This document shows, piece by piece, positions 6,453-13,980 of a DNA stretch of 23,755 bases. The notes under the pieces are model-generated. The model ran no database searches, was not told where the DNA came from, and saw only the letters and a list, made by a program, of their open reading frames with translations. The position numbers and the translations under genes were made by a program. The stretch's first letter is position 1, and the number at the start of each line of letters is the position of its first letter. This DNA is from SZUA-442 sp051011415 (GTDB lineage Bacteria; Actinomycetota; Acidimicrobiia; Spongiisociales; UBA5794): assembly GCA_051011415.1 (NCBI GenBank), contig JBPCTY010000105.1, positions 1 through 23,755 of the forward strand, in the 5' to 3' direction.

Positions 6453-7406
6453 TCAGGCGCCGTGCGCCTCCGGCTTGCGGCGAGAGTCTTTCCACACGAA
6501 CCACCCGAGTGCTGCGGTGAGCAGTAGGAATGGGAACAGGAACGACTGGGCACTCTCGAACAACGTCGAGAACAGCACCTCAAGCACGATGAACGGTGCA
6601 ACGGTGAACTTCACGATCATCGGTGGGAGAACGACCGATGCACTTGACTCAAGCATTCCGCTGACGACACCTCGCTCCATACGAACTGTCTTCTCCGCAT
6701 CGATCTGCTCGGTCTTAGTGGTCGTTGACTGCACCGCAGGAGGCGCCGCAACACCCACAGTCTCGCCCGTCGAAGCAGGGGGCTGACCCGAGCCACCACC
6801 CGGCACCGCAGCTGCAGGGGCCTGTGTCGTGGTTGTCGTTGCCCGTGTGGTCGTGGTGGTGTCTGGAACTGTCGTCGTAGTGGTTGGAGGCACGGTCGTC
6901 GTTGTCGTGGCGTCGACCGTCGTCGTCGTCTTTGGGACAGTCGAGGTCGTTGTGGTCGGTCGCGGCTTCGTTGTGGTTGTCGTGGTCGGAGGCAACGTTG
7001 TCGTTGTACCGCCGAGCAGTCCGTCAAGAACGGTCTGGTAGATGTCCTCGACCTCTGCATGTGCTGAATCGTGGTCCCTGACCAGCTGTGTGCGAGCCTG
7101 ATCGAGTTCGGATTCGTACCCAGGGTTGGCGTTCCCGATCGCGGTCAACTGGTTCGATGAGACCGAGTAGATACTGTCGAGACGGGAGTGAGCTGACGAT
7201 CGTGCGTTCTGCAACTCGGTCTTTGTTGATGCGCCAAGAGCCTCAACTGCAAACTGGTTGAGCGCACCATCGTTGTTTGCTTGCGCCTGGTACACCACGT
7301 TCCAGATGTCTTCGGCGACTCCGGCTTGAGCGGGCACCGCAAAGACAGAGACGACGACAGTTGTCGCCGCAACAACGATGAGTGTGCGGAGTCTTGTTCG
7401 GGCCAC
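6453..7406 (-). CDS. Secreted Thr-rich protein with C-terminal membrane anchor, unknown function
   Basis: I do not recognise this 317-residue protein. It starts with a clear Sec signal peptide (basic start, hydrophobic core to about residue 25, AQA before Gly29). Residues 30-132 are a helical, charged region with several Asp/Glu and Arg pairs. Residues 134-195 are a long run of Thr broken by Pro, Val and Lys. A Gly/Pro/Ser patch (200-215) and a C-terminal portion follow, with a hydrophobic segment at about 262-282 and a stronger helix at about 289-306, then a short basic tail. This is the layout of a surface protein held at a distance from the membrane. The GTG start has AAGGGG directly before it, unusually close. 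It is divergent from the histidine kinase gene and convergent with moaA, one base apart. Confidence 0.8.
   Translation of the reverse strand: MARTRLRTLIVVAATTVVVSVFAVPAQAGVAEDIWNVVYQAQANNDGALNQFAVEALGASTKTELQNARSSAHSRLDSIYSVSSNQLTAIGNANPGYESELDQARTQLVRDHDSAHAEVEDIYQTVLDGLLGGTTTTLPPTTTTTTKPRPTTTTSTVPKTTTTVDATTTTTVPPTTTTTVPDTTTTTRATTTTTQAPAAAVPGGGSGQPPASTGETVGVAAPPAVQSTTTKTEQIDAEKTVRMERGVVSGMLESSASVVLPPMIVKFTVAPFIVLEVLFSTLFESAQSFLFPFLLLTAALGWFVWKDSRRKPEAHGA
6455..6469. terminator. Possible terminator hairpin between convergent genes
   Basis: AGGCGC, loop CGT, GCGCCT form a 6-bp stem beginning four bases after the moaA stop and inside the last codons of the opposing gene. No T-tract follows, so this is only a candidate. 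Confidence 0.35.
6822..7007 (-). repeat. Thr-run coding low-complexity DNA
   Basis: About 62 codons encode Thr runs interrupted by Pro, Val, Lys, Ala and Asp. On the plus strand this reads as a degenerate GTC/GTT/GTG repeat, prone to slippage. It is the linker of the secreted protein at 6453-7406. Confidence 0.75.
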
Positions 7407-7435
7407 CCCTTTTCATCGGAGTTTTGCCCAAAATT

Positions 7436-7456
7436 CTTGAGTTTCGCGAACTCAAG
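7436..7456. promoter_or_regulatory. Perfect dyad in divergent promoter gap
   Basis: CTTGAGTT and AACTCAAG are perfect 8-bp inverted arms around a 5-base centre TCGCG. The dyad sits 30 bp before the secreted-protein start and 54 bp before the histidine kinase start, where an operator for both genes would be expected. It does not fit a LexA or FNR consensus. Confidence 0.5.
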
Positions 7457-7509
7457 GGTGCGGTCCGCCCTGCCGACAGACAAGGGAAGCGTTTCTGAGG
7501 GAGGGACGA

Positions 7510-8925
7510 GTGCGAAAGGTGCTTTCGGGCATTCTGTATGTGACCGTGATCGCGGTCACGCTCGCCGTCGTGCTCGTAGCTGTCTCGAACCTGGCCAGCG
7601 AAGAGGGCTCAGCCAAGGTCGCAACCGAAGGCCAGCTGGCCATCGCCGCCGAGTCAACGCTGAGTTCAGCCACCGCAGCTCGCAATGCCGCCGCCCAGGC
7701 CCTGATCCTTGAGCGTGGCCGAGCGGCCAACGCAGTGAGTGAAGAGTCTGTCAACCGCGCCAACGGCCAAATGGCAGCTCTTGTAAGTGAGTTCGTCCGA
7801 AGAGCAGGGCTTCTCAATGCGGATCTCACAGGAGCCGAGCAAACCCTCGTCGCCGAAGCCGTCGCCGAGTTTGCGACCGAGATGGATCAAACGGTTGAGG
7901 CGCTTGCGATGACCGAAGCAGGCACCATCCCTCGATTCGATGCACTCCCAACCGATGGATACGAACAGGTCGTTGCTGCACTGGTCCAAGTGCGCGATGA
8001 CAGAGTCCTCAACGTTCTTGTTGAGGCTGAATATGCGGGACAGGTCGCAGACGCAGTTCGATTCCTTGTGATCGTGGTCATTCCGGTCATGGCGATGATC
8101 CTTCTGCGATCGGTCATGAGGCGCCGTCGAGAACGCGAATCCCTTGAGGTCACGCTTGCTCGACAGAGCGACGTCATCAACTCAAAGGACGAGTTCGTGG
8201 CCAACCTCTCGCATGAGCTTCGAACCCCGCTTACCGGCGTGTACGGCTTTGCCCTCGCCCTTGATGAAGGCGGCCTTGACGATCCAGAGACTGCCAAGGA
8301 ACTCACCGGTTTGATCGTCAACGACGCAGCCGAGCTGTCCCGAATGGTCGATGACCTCATCACCGCCGGCCAGGTCGAAACGGGCAACGTGACCTTCGAC
8401 ATCGAAGACATAGACGTTGACACCGAGATCCAGGCAGTGCTCGAACCGTTCCAGCGCTCTGGCGCCAACATCACCTTCAGCGAATCAGGCGACAGCGCAG
8501 AAGTCGACCGGCTCCGCTTTCGGCAGATCGTGCGAAACCTCGTATCGAACGCTGTTCGACACGGTGGCCCGAACATCGATGTGTTTGCTGAGTACGGAGG
8601 CGGCAACGTCTCCATCTTCGTGATGGACGATGGAGAGGGCATCCCCGAGGATCGCGTATCGCAGCTCTTCGAGCGATACCAACACGAGGGCAACAACCCG
8701 CTGCTCCAGGGGAGCGTTGGGCTTGGGCTTGCGATCGCCAAATCGCTGGCCGTCGGTATGGAGGGTTCACTCACCTACACCCGTACCAACGGTCTCACAT
8801 ACTTTGTGCTGAGGCTTCCCTCTCACCGTGTCGCGAAGCTCAATGAGCGCGTCGTCGACCAGTCACTTGGAGATGAGAGCGCTTCAGAGAGTGCAAGCGA
8901 GATCGCGAAACTCTTCGCCCGCTAG
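7510..8925 (+). CDS. Membrane-bound sensor histidine kinase (orphan)
   Basis: A 471-residue two-component sensor kinase. Transmembrane helices at about 5-27 and 184-201 flank an Ala-rich, helical extracytoplasmic sensor region of about 155 residues. A basic juxtamembrane stretch leads into the HisKA domain, with phosphorylated His235 in FVANLSHELRTPLTGVYGF. The HATPase domain shows the N box NLVSNAVRHG (343-352), DDGEGIPED (373-381) and GSVGLGLAIAK (401-411). A Ser/Glu-rich tail of about 25 residues ends the protein. GTG 7510 follows a strong GGGAGGG. No response regulator is adjacent, so its partner is elsewhere. It stands between a divergent Thr-rich surface protein and a LysM gene 49 bp downstream, suggesting an envelope signal; this is inference. 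Confidence 0.92.
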   Translation: MRKVLSGILYVTVIAVTLAVVLVAVSNLASEEGSAKVATEGQLAIAAESTLSSATAARNAAAQALILERGRAANAVSEESVNRANGQMAALVSEFVRRAGLLNADLTGAEQTLVAEAVAEFATEMDQTVEALAMTEAGTIPRFDALPTDGYEQVVAALVQVRDDRVLNVLVEAEYAGQVADAVRFLVIVVIPVMAMILLRSVMRRRRERESLEVTLARQSDVINSKDEFVANLSHELRTPLTGVYGFALALDEGGLDDPETAKELTGLIVNDAAELSRMVDDLITAGQVETGNVTFDIEDIDVDTEIQAVLEPFQRSGANITFSESGDSAEVDRLRFRQIVRNLVSNAVRHGGPNIDVFAEYGGGNVSIFVMDDGEGIPEDRVSQLFERYQHEGNNPLLQGSVGLGLAIAKSLAVGMEGSLTYTRTNGLTYFVLRLPSHRVAKLNERVVDQSLGDESASESASEIAKLFAR

Positions 8926-8974
8926 GCACACCAGACCTCTTGAACGAGGTTCGACGACTTGACACTGTCGATCC

Positions 8975-9457
8975 GTGGAACCAGCCATTGCATTCGCCGT
9001 CCTCGTCGCCACAACGCTCGCGCTGGCAGAAGTTTCGTTTCTCGTTGGCTCAGCCTTTCGCCGTCTTGCGCTGACCTCGTTTCGGTCGCCGGCGATGCGC
9101 ACCCTCGTTCCACTCGCCTGTTCGATGGTGCTCTCGCTATCCGCCGTGCGGCTGCCTTCTGCTTCTGCAGCGACACCTCCTCCGTCGGTGCGCGTCGTAT
9201 CGACAGTGACTGATGGGCAGATCGAACCCCAAGAGGTTGTGTCGCAGACGCAGACCAATGGCGGGACATACACAGTCCAACGCGGAGACAGCCTGTGGCG
9301 GATAGCGAAGGGCTACCTCGAGAGATCGGCTCGCGATGCTGACGGGCGCAGCGTGACCGCTATGTGGAAGGCGATCTACGAGCTGAACCGCAGTCTGATC
9401 GGTGATGACCCCAACCTGATCCTCCCAGGACAGGTTCTGTTGATTCCGGGAGTGTGA
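8975..9457 (+). CDS. LysM-domain peptidoglycan-binding protein
   Basis: A 160-residue protein with a C-terminal LysM domain at about 97-158: GTYTVQRGDSLWRIA, then MWKAIYELNRSLIGDDPNLILPGQVLLIP. LysM domains bind N-acetylglucosamine-containing glycans such as peptidoglycan. The N terminus holds two hydrophobic stretches (about 4-24 and 44-58), the second ending in SASAAT, like a signal peptidase site. If ATG 9095 (residue 41) is the true start, the protein has an ordinary Sec signal peptide; GTG 8975 gives a longer form with an extra helix. Neither has a Shine-Dalgarno, but the stretch between them reads as coding. The stop is 3 bp before the next gene, so they are coupled. LysM carriers of this size often assist cell wall hydrolases, yet no enzyme domain is present. 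Confidence 0.85.
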   Translation: MEPAIAFAVLVATTLALAEVSFLVGSAFRRLALTSFRSPAMRTLVPLACSMVLSLSAVRLPSASAATPPPSVRVVSTVTDGQIEPQEVVSQTQTNGGTYTVQRGDSLWRIAKGYLERSARDADGRSVTAMWKAIYELNRSLIGDDPNLILPGQVLLIPGV

Positions 9458-9460
9458 ATC

Positions 9461-10090
9461 ATGGAGCATGAAGAACGAGACGAGATTCCGTGGTCGAGCC
9501 TTGTCGCGGAGGTTGAGGAGTCGCTCGATCGAAGGTGGATCATCGTTGGTGCAGTCGTCCTCGCGATTGTCGTCGGGTTCGTCGGAATCAAGCTCTTTGA
9601 TCAGCCGACGCAGCCAACCCTGCCGTCGTCGTCACCCATTGCGGAAGGCGACCCGGTCGCTGCTACCACTACGTCGACGGTGCAGGTTCTCAGCGAGGAA
9701 GATCTTCGTGCCAACGACGAAGGTTCCTTCGATGTTCTCGTGAGCACGCGTGCCGAGTGGTTCGTGAGCGACTTCTTCACGGTGGACGGATCAGCCGAGA
9801 CCGTGCTGTCGATTCGGGGAGCAATGGTGCCTGACCTGAGGCTGGAACCGATCCCGCACGACGAGGACGAGGAACACACATACGTCGAGTGGGCTCGCAC
9901 CTACCGCATCACCAGGGGAGCCTCAGGTGCATATGTTGCCGAGGTGGCGTTTCGCTCGATCATCAGCTCCGAAGGCGTGTTCGAGCGTCTTCCGGTTCGC
10001 ACGGTGAAGATGGAGATCGAAATGCGCGATGGCGTGCCCTTGGTCGCGACGATCCCGGCGGATGTCGTGTCGTCTGAGTGGACCAACTAG
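9461..10090 (+). CDS. Single-pass membrane protein with extracytoplasmic domain, unknown function
   Basis: I do not recognise this 209-residue protein. A charged cytoplasmic N terminus of about 24 residues precedes one transmembrane helix (about 26-46, WIIVGAVVLAIVVGFVGIKLF). A Pro/Ser/Thr linker follows (about 48-75, with VAATTTSTVQV), then a 130-residue domain outside the membrane. Its AEWFVSDFFTVDGS start and later strands (TYVEWARTYRITRG, YVAEVAFRSII, TVKMEIEMRDGVPLVA) give a helix-then-sheet order that could be an NTF2-like fold, similar in outline to domains in conjugation or secretion scaffolds. This is a weak guess. It lies 3 bp after the LysM gene and presumably works with it at the cell envelope. 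Confidence 0.75.
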   Translation: MEHEERDEIPWSSLVAEVEESLDRRWIIVGAVVLAIVVGFVGIKLFDQPTQPTLPSSSPIAEGDPVAATTTSTVQVLSEEDLRANDEGSFDVLVSTRAEWFVSDFFTVDGSAETVLSIRGAMVPDLRLEPIPHDEDEEHTYVEWARTYRITRGASGAYVAEVAFRSIISSEGVFERLPVRTVKMEIEMRDGVPLVATIPADVVSSEWTN

Positions 10091-10153
10091 CCGACCCGCT
10101 CTTCCCCATGCGACCAGACACCGATGACGCCCGACGCCTCTGAGAGGACTGGC

Positions 10154-10170
10154 CGCAGGTTTACGCTGCG
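10154..10170. terminator. Weak hairpin at convergent gene ends
   Basis: CGCAG and CTGCG form a 5-bp stem with a 7-base loop, at the stop of the minus-strand Nfu gene and about 64 bp after the plus-strand stop at 10090. No T-tract. The 70-bp gap before it (10091-10160) shows nothing else. Confidence 0.2.
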
Positions 10171-10418
10171 CCGTATGACTCTTCGAGGATTGCAGACACC
10201 TGAGGGACGATTGATGACCAGTCGATGTCCGCGCTTCCGGACACCGTCACGAAGTCTGCAGTACAGAACACGGACCGCACACCCGTGAGTGCGAGGATCG
10301 ACCCAAAGGGGTCTTCGCTTTCAGCGGCATCGGAGTACGTGGCCGGTCCGCCAACAGGCGTACCGACGGTGAACTTCATTGCAGCAGGGTTCGGTGTTGT
10401 CTCAACGGTCACTGGCAT
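10161..10418 (-). CDS. Stand-alone Nfu/NifU N-terminal domain protein
   Basis: An 85-residue protein made only of the Nfu N-terminal domain. It opens MPVTVETTPNPAAMKFTVG, the family hallmark TPNPxxxKF, and continues with a Gly/Asp-rich loop, an ALTGVRSVFCTADFVTVSG strand region and a C-terminal helix DWSSIVPQVSAILEE. The usual C-terminal CxxC Fe-S scaffold domain is absent; one lone Cys is present, so it is unlikely to hold a cluster alone. The ATG at 10418 is set by a strong GGAGG seven bases upstream; longer in-frame starts run into the divergent hyuA gene and are discarded. Such isolated domains occur in several bacteria, with a presumed role in Fe-S protein interaction. The nearby GlcF needs two 4Fe-4S clusters, but a link is speculative. 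Confidence 0.85.
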   Translation of the reverse strand: MPVTVETTPNPAAMKFTVGTPVGGPATYSDAAESEDPFGSILALTGVRSVFCTADFVTVSGSADIDWSSIVPQVSAILEESYGAA

Positions 10419-10451
10419 GTGCAGACCTCCAGCCATCCACAGTAATGAGAG

Positions 10452-12383
10452 GTGCGCGTGATCGTCGGCGCAGACGTGGGAGGCACATTCACGGACGTGG
10501 TCGCGATCGATGACGGTGTTCTCACCACGCACAAGACCAGCACGACGCCTGACCAATCCGACGGAGTCGCCGCCGCAATGGATGCGCTGCGGCGGGACGA
10601 AAAGGTCGCCGGGCTTGTGCACGGCACCACCGTTGCGACGAATGCACTTCTTGAGCGTTCCGGCGCGCGGACAGCTCTGGTGACGGATGAGGGTTTCGAA
10701 GACATCATCGAGATCGCTCGTCAGGACCGGCCGTCTCTCTACGACTCCTTCGCCGATCGGTCGGCACCACTCGTTGAACGATCTGCGCGCATTGGTGTCT
10801 CCGGCGAGGTCTCCGGCTCCGACGTCGCCGGTTACGAAGCGATCGCGGTCTCGTACATCGACGGTCACGCAAACGGCGAACGCGAGATGGAAACAGCGAA
10901 GGTGATCGCAGCCGCTCATCCACACACTCCGATCAGCCTTTCGTCTGTCGTGGCCCCCGAGTTCCGCGAGTTCGAGCGAACGTCTACCGCAGTCCTCAAT
11001 GCCTATCTCTCACCTGCAACGTCGGAGTACCTTCGCTCACTGGACGAGACCGTGATTGGTGGCGGTCGTGCTGACACGGTGTCCGTGATGCGCAGCTCGG
11101 GTGGCCTCATGTCGATCGCACAGGCCTCGGGACTCCCCGCAGCCGTCTTGCTTTCGGGTCCTGCCGGCGGTGTCGTTGCGGCGACTGAGATCGCCGCTGC
11201 GCTCGGTCTCGACGAGGTCATCAGCTTTGACATGGGTGGGACGTCGACTGACGTCTGCAGGATCGGGCCAGATGGTGCGGATGTAGCGTTTGAACGCAGC
11301 ATCGACGGGTACGCATGCAGGCTTCCTTCTGTTGCGATCCACACTGTTGGCGCGGGTGGCGGTTCGGTCGCATGGATCGATGCAGGCGGTGCGCTGAGGG
11401 TTGGCCCGCAGTCTGCGGGCGCCCTTCCCGGCCCTGTCGCATACGGCCGCGGAGGAACGGAACCCACGGTCACCGATGCGAACATCGTTCTCGGACGGAT
11501 CGATCCGAACCTCAGACTCGGCGGCAGCGTCGCGCTCGACCGTGACGCCGCAAGGGCATCTGTTGCCGCGCTTGGATCCCAGATTGGTCTCGACCCGGAG
11601 CAAGCAGCGCTCGGAATTCTGCGCATCGCTGAAGACGTGATGGCGAGAGCAGTTCGAACCGTGACTGTCGAACAGGGCTTCGACCCGTCTGCAGCACACT
11701 TGCTTGCGTTTGGCGGTGCCGGTGCGCTTCATGCGGTTGCGGTTGCCAAATCCCTACGGATGCGCGGCGTGATTGTGCCTCGCCATGCAGGTGTGCTGTC
11801 CGCCCTGGGGCTTCTCCTCGCACCCCCTCGGGCAGATGTCGTTGCAGCCATCCACGTCAGTGGTGACGATCTCGACGATGTGATCGCAAGAGCTGGAGTC
11901 CTCACCGTGCGCAGTTCTGAGGCCCTTCGCGATGCGGGAACCGAGCCGGTCGAGATCCGGCTGTCGGTGGACGTACGCTATATCGGTCAATCGCACGAGA
12001 TCACGGTTCCTTGGCAAACCGACGAGCCGCTTGCGGTGATCGTGCAACGGTTCGAGCAGGTTCACCTCGAACGGATGGGATTCGCCCGACACGGCGATCC
12101 CGTAGAACTGGTTGCTCTGCGATGCGCAGCCCTCGGCGAACCTCCAATCGCCTTCGAGAATCTCGCCGCAGTCGACACCGCAACCGCGACGCCCGCGGTC
12201 CGAGACATTGTCGACGGCGCAGGTCTGACCACACCGGCTGCCCTCCTTCAGCGGCAAGGCTTGGCGGTCGGGTCGCGCCACATGGGCCCGAGCATCGTGG
12301 AGGAGTCAGACGCAACGACCTTTCTCGGAGAAGGAGATGTCCTGGTTGTGCGCGAGGACGGCTCCTTGGAGATCACATGGTGA
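10452..12383 (+). CDS. hyuA: Hydantoinase / 5-oxoprolinase family subunit A
   Basis: An ATP-dependent ring-opening amidohydrolase subunit of the HyuA/OplahA family, acting with HyuB on hydantoins or 5-oxoproline. The 643 residues begin with the phosphate-binding GADVGGTFTDVVAIDDG. HGTTVATNALLERSGARTALVTDEGFEDIIEIARQ follows at about 57-91, then ERTSTAVLNAYL, LLSGPAGGVVAA, ISFDMGGTSTDVCRIG and FGGAGALHAVAVA, all typical of the hydantoinase A fold. It is some 30-50 residues shorter than many relatives, the loss lying around residues 110-150. GTG 10452 is used here; GTG 10458 has better spacing to AGAGG (10448-10452) and would remove two residues. It overlaps hyuB by 7 bp. The substrate cannot be read from sequence. 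Confidence 0.9.
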   Translation: MRVIVGADVGGTFTDVVAIDDGVLTTHKTSTTPDQSDGVAAAMDALRRDEKVAGLVHGTTVATNALLERSGARTALVTDEGFEDIIEIARQDRPSLYDSFADRSAPLVERSARIGVSGEVSGSDVAGYEAIAVSYIDGHANGEREMETAKVIAAAHPHTPISLSSVVAPEFREFERTSTAVLNAYLSPATSEYLRSLDETVIGGGRADTVSVMRSSGGLMSIAQASGLPAAVLLSGPAGGVVAATEIAAALGLDEVISFDMGGTSTDVCRIGPDGADVAFERSIDGYACRLPSVAIHTVGAGGGSVAWIDAGGALRVGPQSAGALPGPVAYGRGGTEPTVTDANIVLGRIDPNLRLGGSVALDRDAARASVAALGSQIGLDPEQAALGILRIAEDVMARAVRTVTVEQGFDPSAAHLLAFGGAGALHAVAVAKSLRMRGVIVPRHAGVLSALGLLLAPPRADVVAAIHVSGDDLDDVIARAGVLTVRSSEALRDAGTEPVEIRLSVDVRYIGQSHEITVPWQTDEPLAVIVQRFEQVHLERMGFARHGDPVELVALRCAALGEPPIAFENLAAVDTATATPAVRDIVDGAGLTTPAALLQRQGLAVGSRHMGPSIVEESDATTFLGEGDVLVVREDGSLEITW

Positions 12384-13930
12384 GCGTCGATGTCATCGGT
12401 CTTGAGCTTCTCCGCAACCAGCTCGCCCGTGTTGCAGAAGACATGGGTGTCGTGCTCCGGACAACGGCCTACTCGCCCAACATCAAGGAACGGATCGACT
12501 GCTCTGCGGCCGTATTCACGCCTGACGGAGAGATGCTGGCGCAGGCTGAGCACATTCCCGTTCATCTTGGTTCGATGCCAGCGTCGGTCAGAGCTGTCCT
12601 TGCAAAGTTCGGTTCAGACCCGAGACCGGGGCAACAGTTCGCCGTTAACGACCCGTACGCCGGCGGGACCCACCTCAACGACCTGACATTGGTCCGTGCC
12701 GTTCATGTGGACGGGATCCATGTCGGCTGGGTTGCCAACCGTGCCCACCACGCTGACGTAGGCGGCGAGTCGCCTGGTTCAATGCCTGCACACGCAACCG
12801 AGGTGCACCAAGAGGGGATTGTCGTCTCGCCAACTGTGGCTGTGGTCGATGGCCAGTGGGATGCTGGGTTTCTTGATCCCTTTCTTGCAGCAACGCGGAC
12901 ACCCGCTGAGCGACGAGGGGATCTGAGTGCACAGCTCGGTGCGAACGAAATGGGTGCGGATCGCTTCGCTGCTGCGGTCTCAAGCATTGGTGTTGAAGCG
13001 TTCAGCCGTCAGTGCCGGGATCTTGCCGACTATGGCGAAAGACGGATGCGTGCAGCCATTGGAGTCCTCCCAGACGGAACGGCGACCTTTGCCGACGTCA
13101 TGGAGTGGAACGGATCCCTTGTCCCGATCGAGGTGGAAGTCACCATCACAGGAACGGACCTCACGGCAGACTTCTCAGCCACTGCGGATCAGGTTGCCGG
13201 CAACATCAACGCCGTCCGAGCGGTGACCGCTTCATGCCTGGCGTATGCGGTCCGTGTGGCAACCGACCCGACTATCCCGGCCACCGGCGGGGCCCACCGA
13301 CCGTTGCACCTCGTGACACGCCCTGGTTCATTGGTTGACCCACTGCCGCCTGCGGCCGTGGCGGCTGGCAACGTCGAGACCTCGCAGCGAATTTCGGACA
13401 CGCTTCTCGGAGCCCTCGCACAGTTTGCACCGACGCGTGTACCAGCAGCAGGCCAGGGCACCATGAACAATGTGCTCATCGGCAACGACCGTTTCGCCTA
13501 CTACGAGACAGTTGCCGGCGGACAGGGTGCGCGTCCCGGCAGGGATGGCCAGTCCGGAATCCAAACCGGGATGACGAACACCAAGAACACCCCAATCACC
13601 TCGGTCCCACTTCACTACCCGTTTGCCGTGACCCGCTATCGGCTGCGATCAGACTCAGGGGGTGACGGCGAGTATCGAGGTGGCGATGGCATCGAACGAC
13701 GGATCGACTTCGGCGAGGACGCCGTGCTTTCACTTATGGGAGAGAGAAGGTTGTCGGCTCCATGGGGTCTCGGAGGCGGCGACGACGGTGCTCCAGGTGA
13801 GGACTGGCTCATACACCGAAACGGAGAACACGAACGGCTTCCATCGAAGTGCACCGTCGACGTCGTGGCCGGTGACAGCCTTCTTGTGCTCACTCCCGGC
13901 GGTGGTGGGTGGGGTTCGCCATCCACATAG
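12377..13930 (+). CDS. hyuB: Hydantoinase / 5-oxoprolinase family subunit B
   Basis: The partner of HyuA, 517 residues, the usual size. The start MVSVDVIGLELLRNQLARVAEDMGVVLRTTAYSPNIKER is the canonical opening of the family, where the ATG overlaps the hyuA stop (ATGGTGA). Other family blocks are QAEHIPVHLGSMPASV (about 55), FAVNDPYAGGTHLNDLTLV (about 92), NRAHHADVGGESPGSMP (about 121), TASCLAYAVR, GNVETSQRISDTLLGAL, YYETVAGGQGARPGRDGQSG and a closing TPGGGGWGSP. HyuB in related enzymes carries the hydrolytic site opened by the kinase-like subunit A. A longer in-frame reading back to 12011 exists but overlaps hyuA in full and is rejected. No metal or substrate choice can be assigned. Confidence 0.92.
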   Translation: MVSVDVIGLELLRNQLARVAEDMGVVLRTTAYSPNIKERIDCSAAVFTPDGEMLAQAEHIPVHLGSMPASVRAVLAKFGSDPRPGQQFAVNDPYAGGTHLNDLTLVRAVHVDGIHVGWVANRAHHADVGGESPGSMPAHATEVHQEGIVVSPTVAVVDGQWDAGFLDPFLAATRTPAERRGDLSAQLGANEMGADRFAAAVSSIGVEAFSRQCRDLADYGERRMRAAIGVLPDGTATFADVMEWNGSLVPIEVEVTITGTDLTADFSATADQVAGNINAVRAVTASCLAYAVRVATDPTIPATGGAHRPLHLVTRPGSLVDPLPPAAVAAGNVETSQRISDTLLGALAQFAPTRVPAAGQGTMNNVLIGNDRFAYYETVAGGQGARPGRDGQSGIQTGMTNTKNTPITSVPLHYPFAVTRYRLRSDSGGDGEYRGGDGIERRIDFGEDAVLSLMGERRLSAPWGLGGGDDGAPGEDWLIHRNGEHERLPSKCTVDVVAGDSLLVLTPGGGGWGSPST

Positions 13931-13968
13931 GCGCCAACTCTCCCGATAGCTGCACGCCGAAGCGGTAG

Positions 13969-13974
13969 TAGCGT
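13969..13974 (+). promoter_or_regulatory. -10 candidate for leaderless glcD
   Basis: TAGCGT is followed by 6 bases and the ATG at 13981, with no Shine-Dalgarno in the 50-bp gap after hyuB. This suggests that glcDEF can be transcribed apart from hyuAB. Confidence 0.45.
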
Positions 13975-13980
13975 CGCTGC

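Noticed and set aside
6829..7041. Val-rich small plus-strand frame
   Set aside because: It is the reverse complement reading of the Thr-run linker of the secreted protein, giving an artificial poly-Val frame.
7407..7509. Possible riboswitch before the secreted protein or kinase
   Set aside because: Apart from the 8-bp dyad I see no conserved aptamer elements, and the leader on either side would be too short for a known class.
7887..8774. 295-residue open frame antisense to the histidine kinase gene
   Set aside because: It is Ser/Thr/Arg-rich without any family motif and lies wholly opposite a well-supported kinase with HisKA and HATPase motifs; long antisense frames are expected in GC-rich DNA.
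8935..8950. Hairpin ACCTC/GAGGT after the histidine kinase stop
   Set aside because: Five base pairs with a 6-base loop and no T-tract, followed 24 bases later by a co-directional gene; too weak to call a terminator.
10419..10925. N-terminal extension of the Nfu-domain gene into hyuA
   Set aside because: The GGAGG-led ATG at 10418 gives a perfect domain start; the extension has no similarity to the family and is antisense to hyuA.
12011..12376. 122-residue N-terminal extension of hyuB
   Set aside because: It overlaps hyuA in another frame, is Arg-rich nonsense in composition, and the canonical HyuB start lies at 12377.
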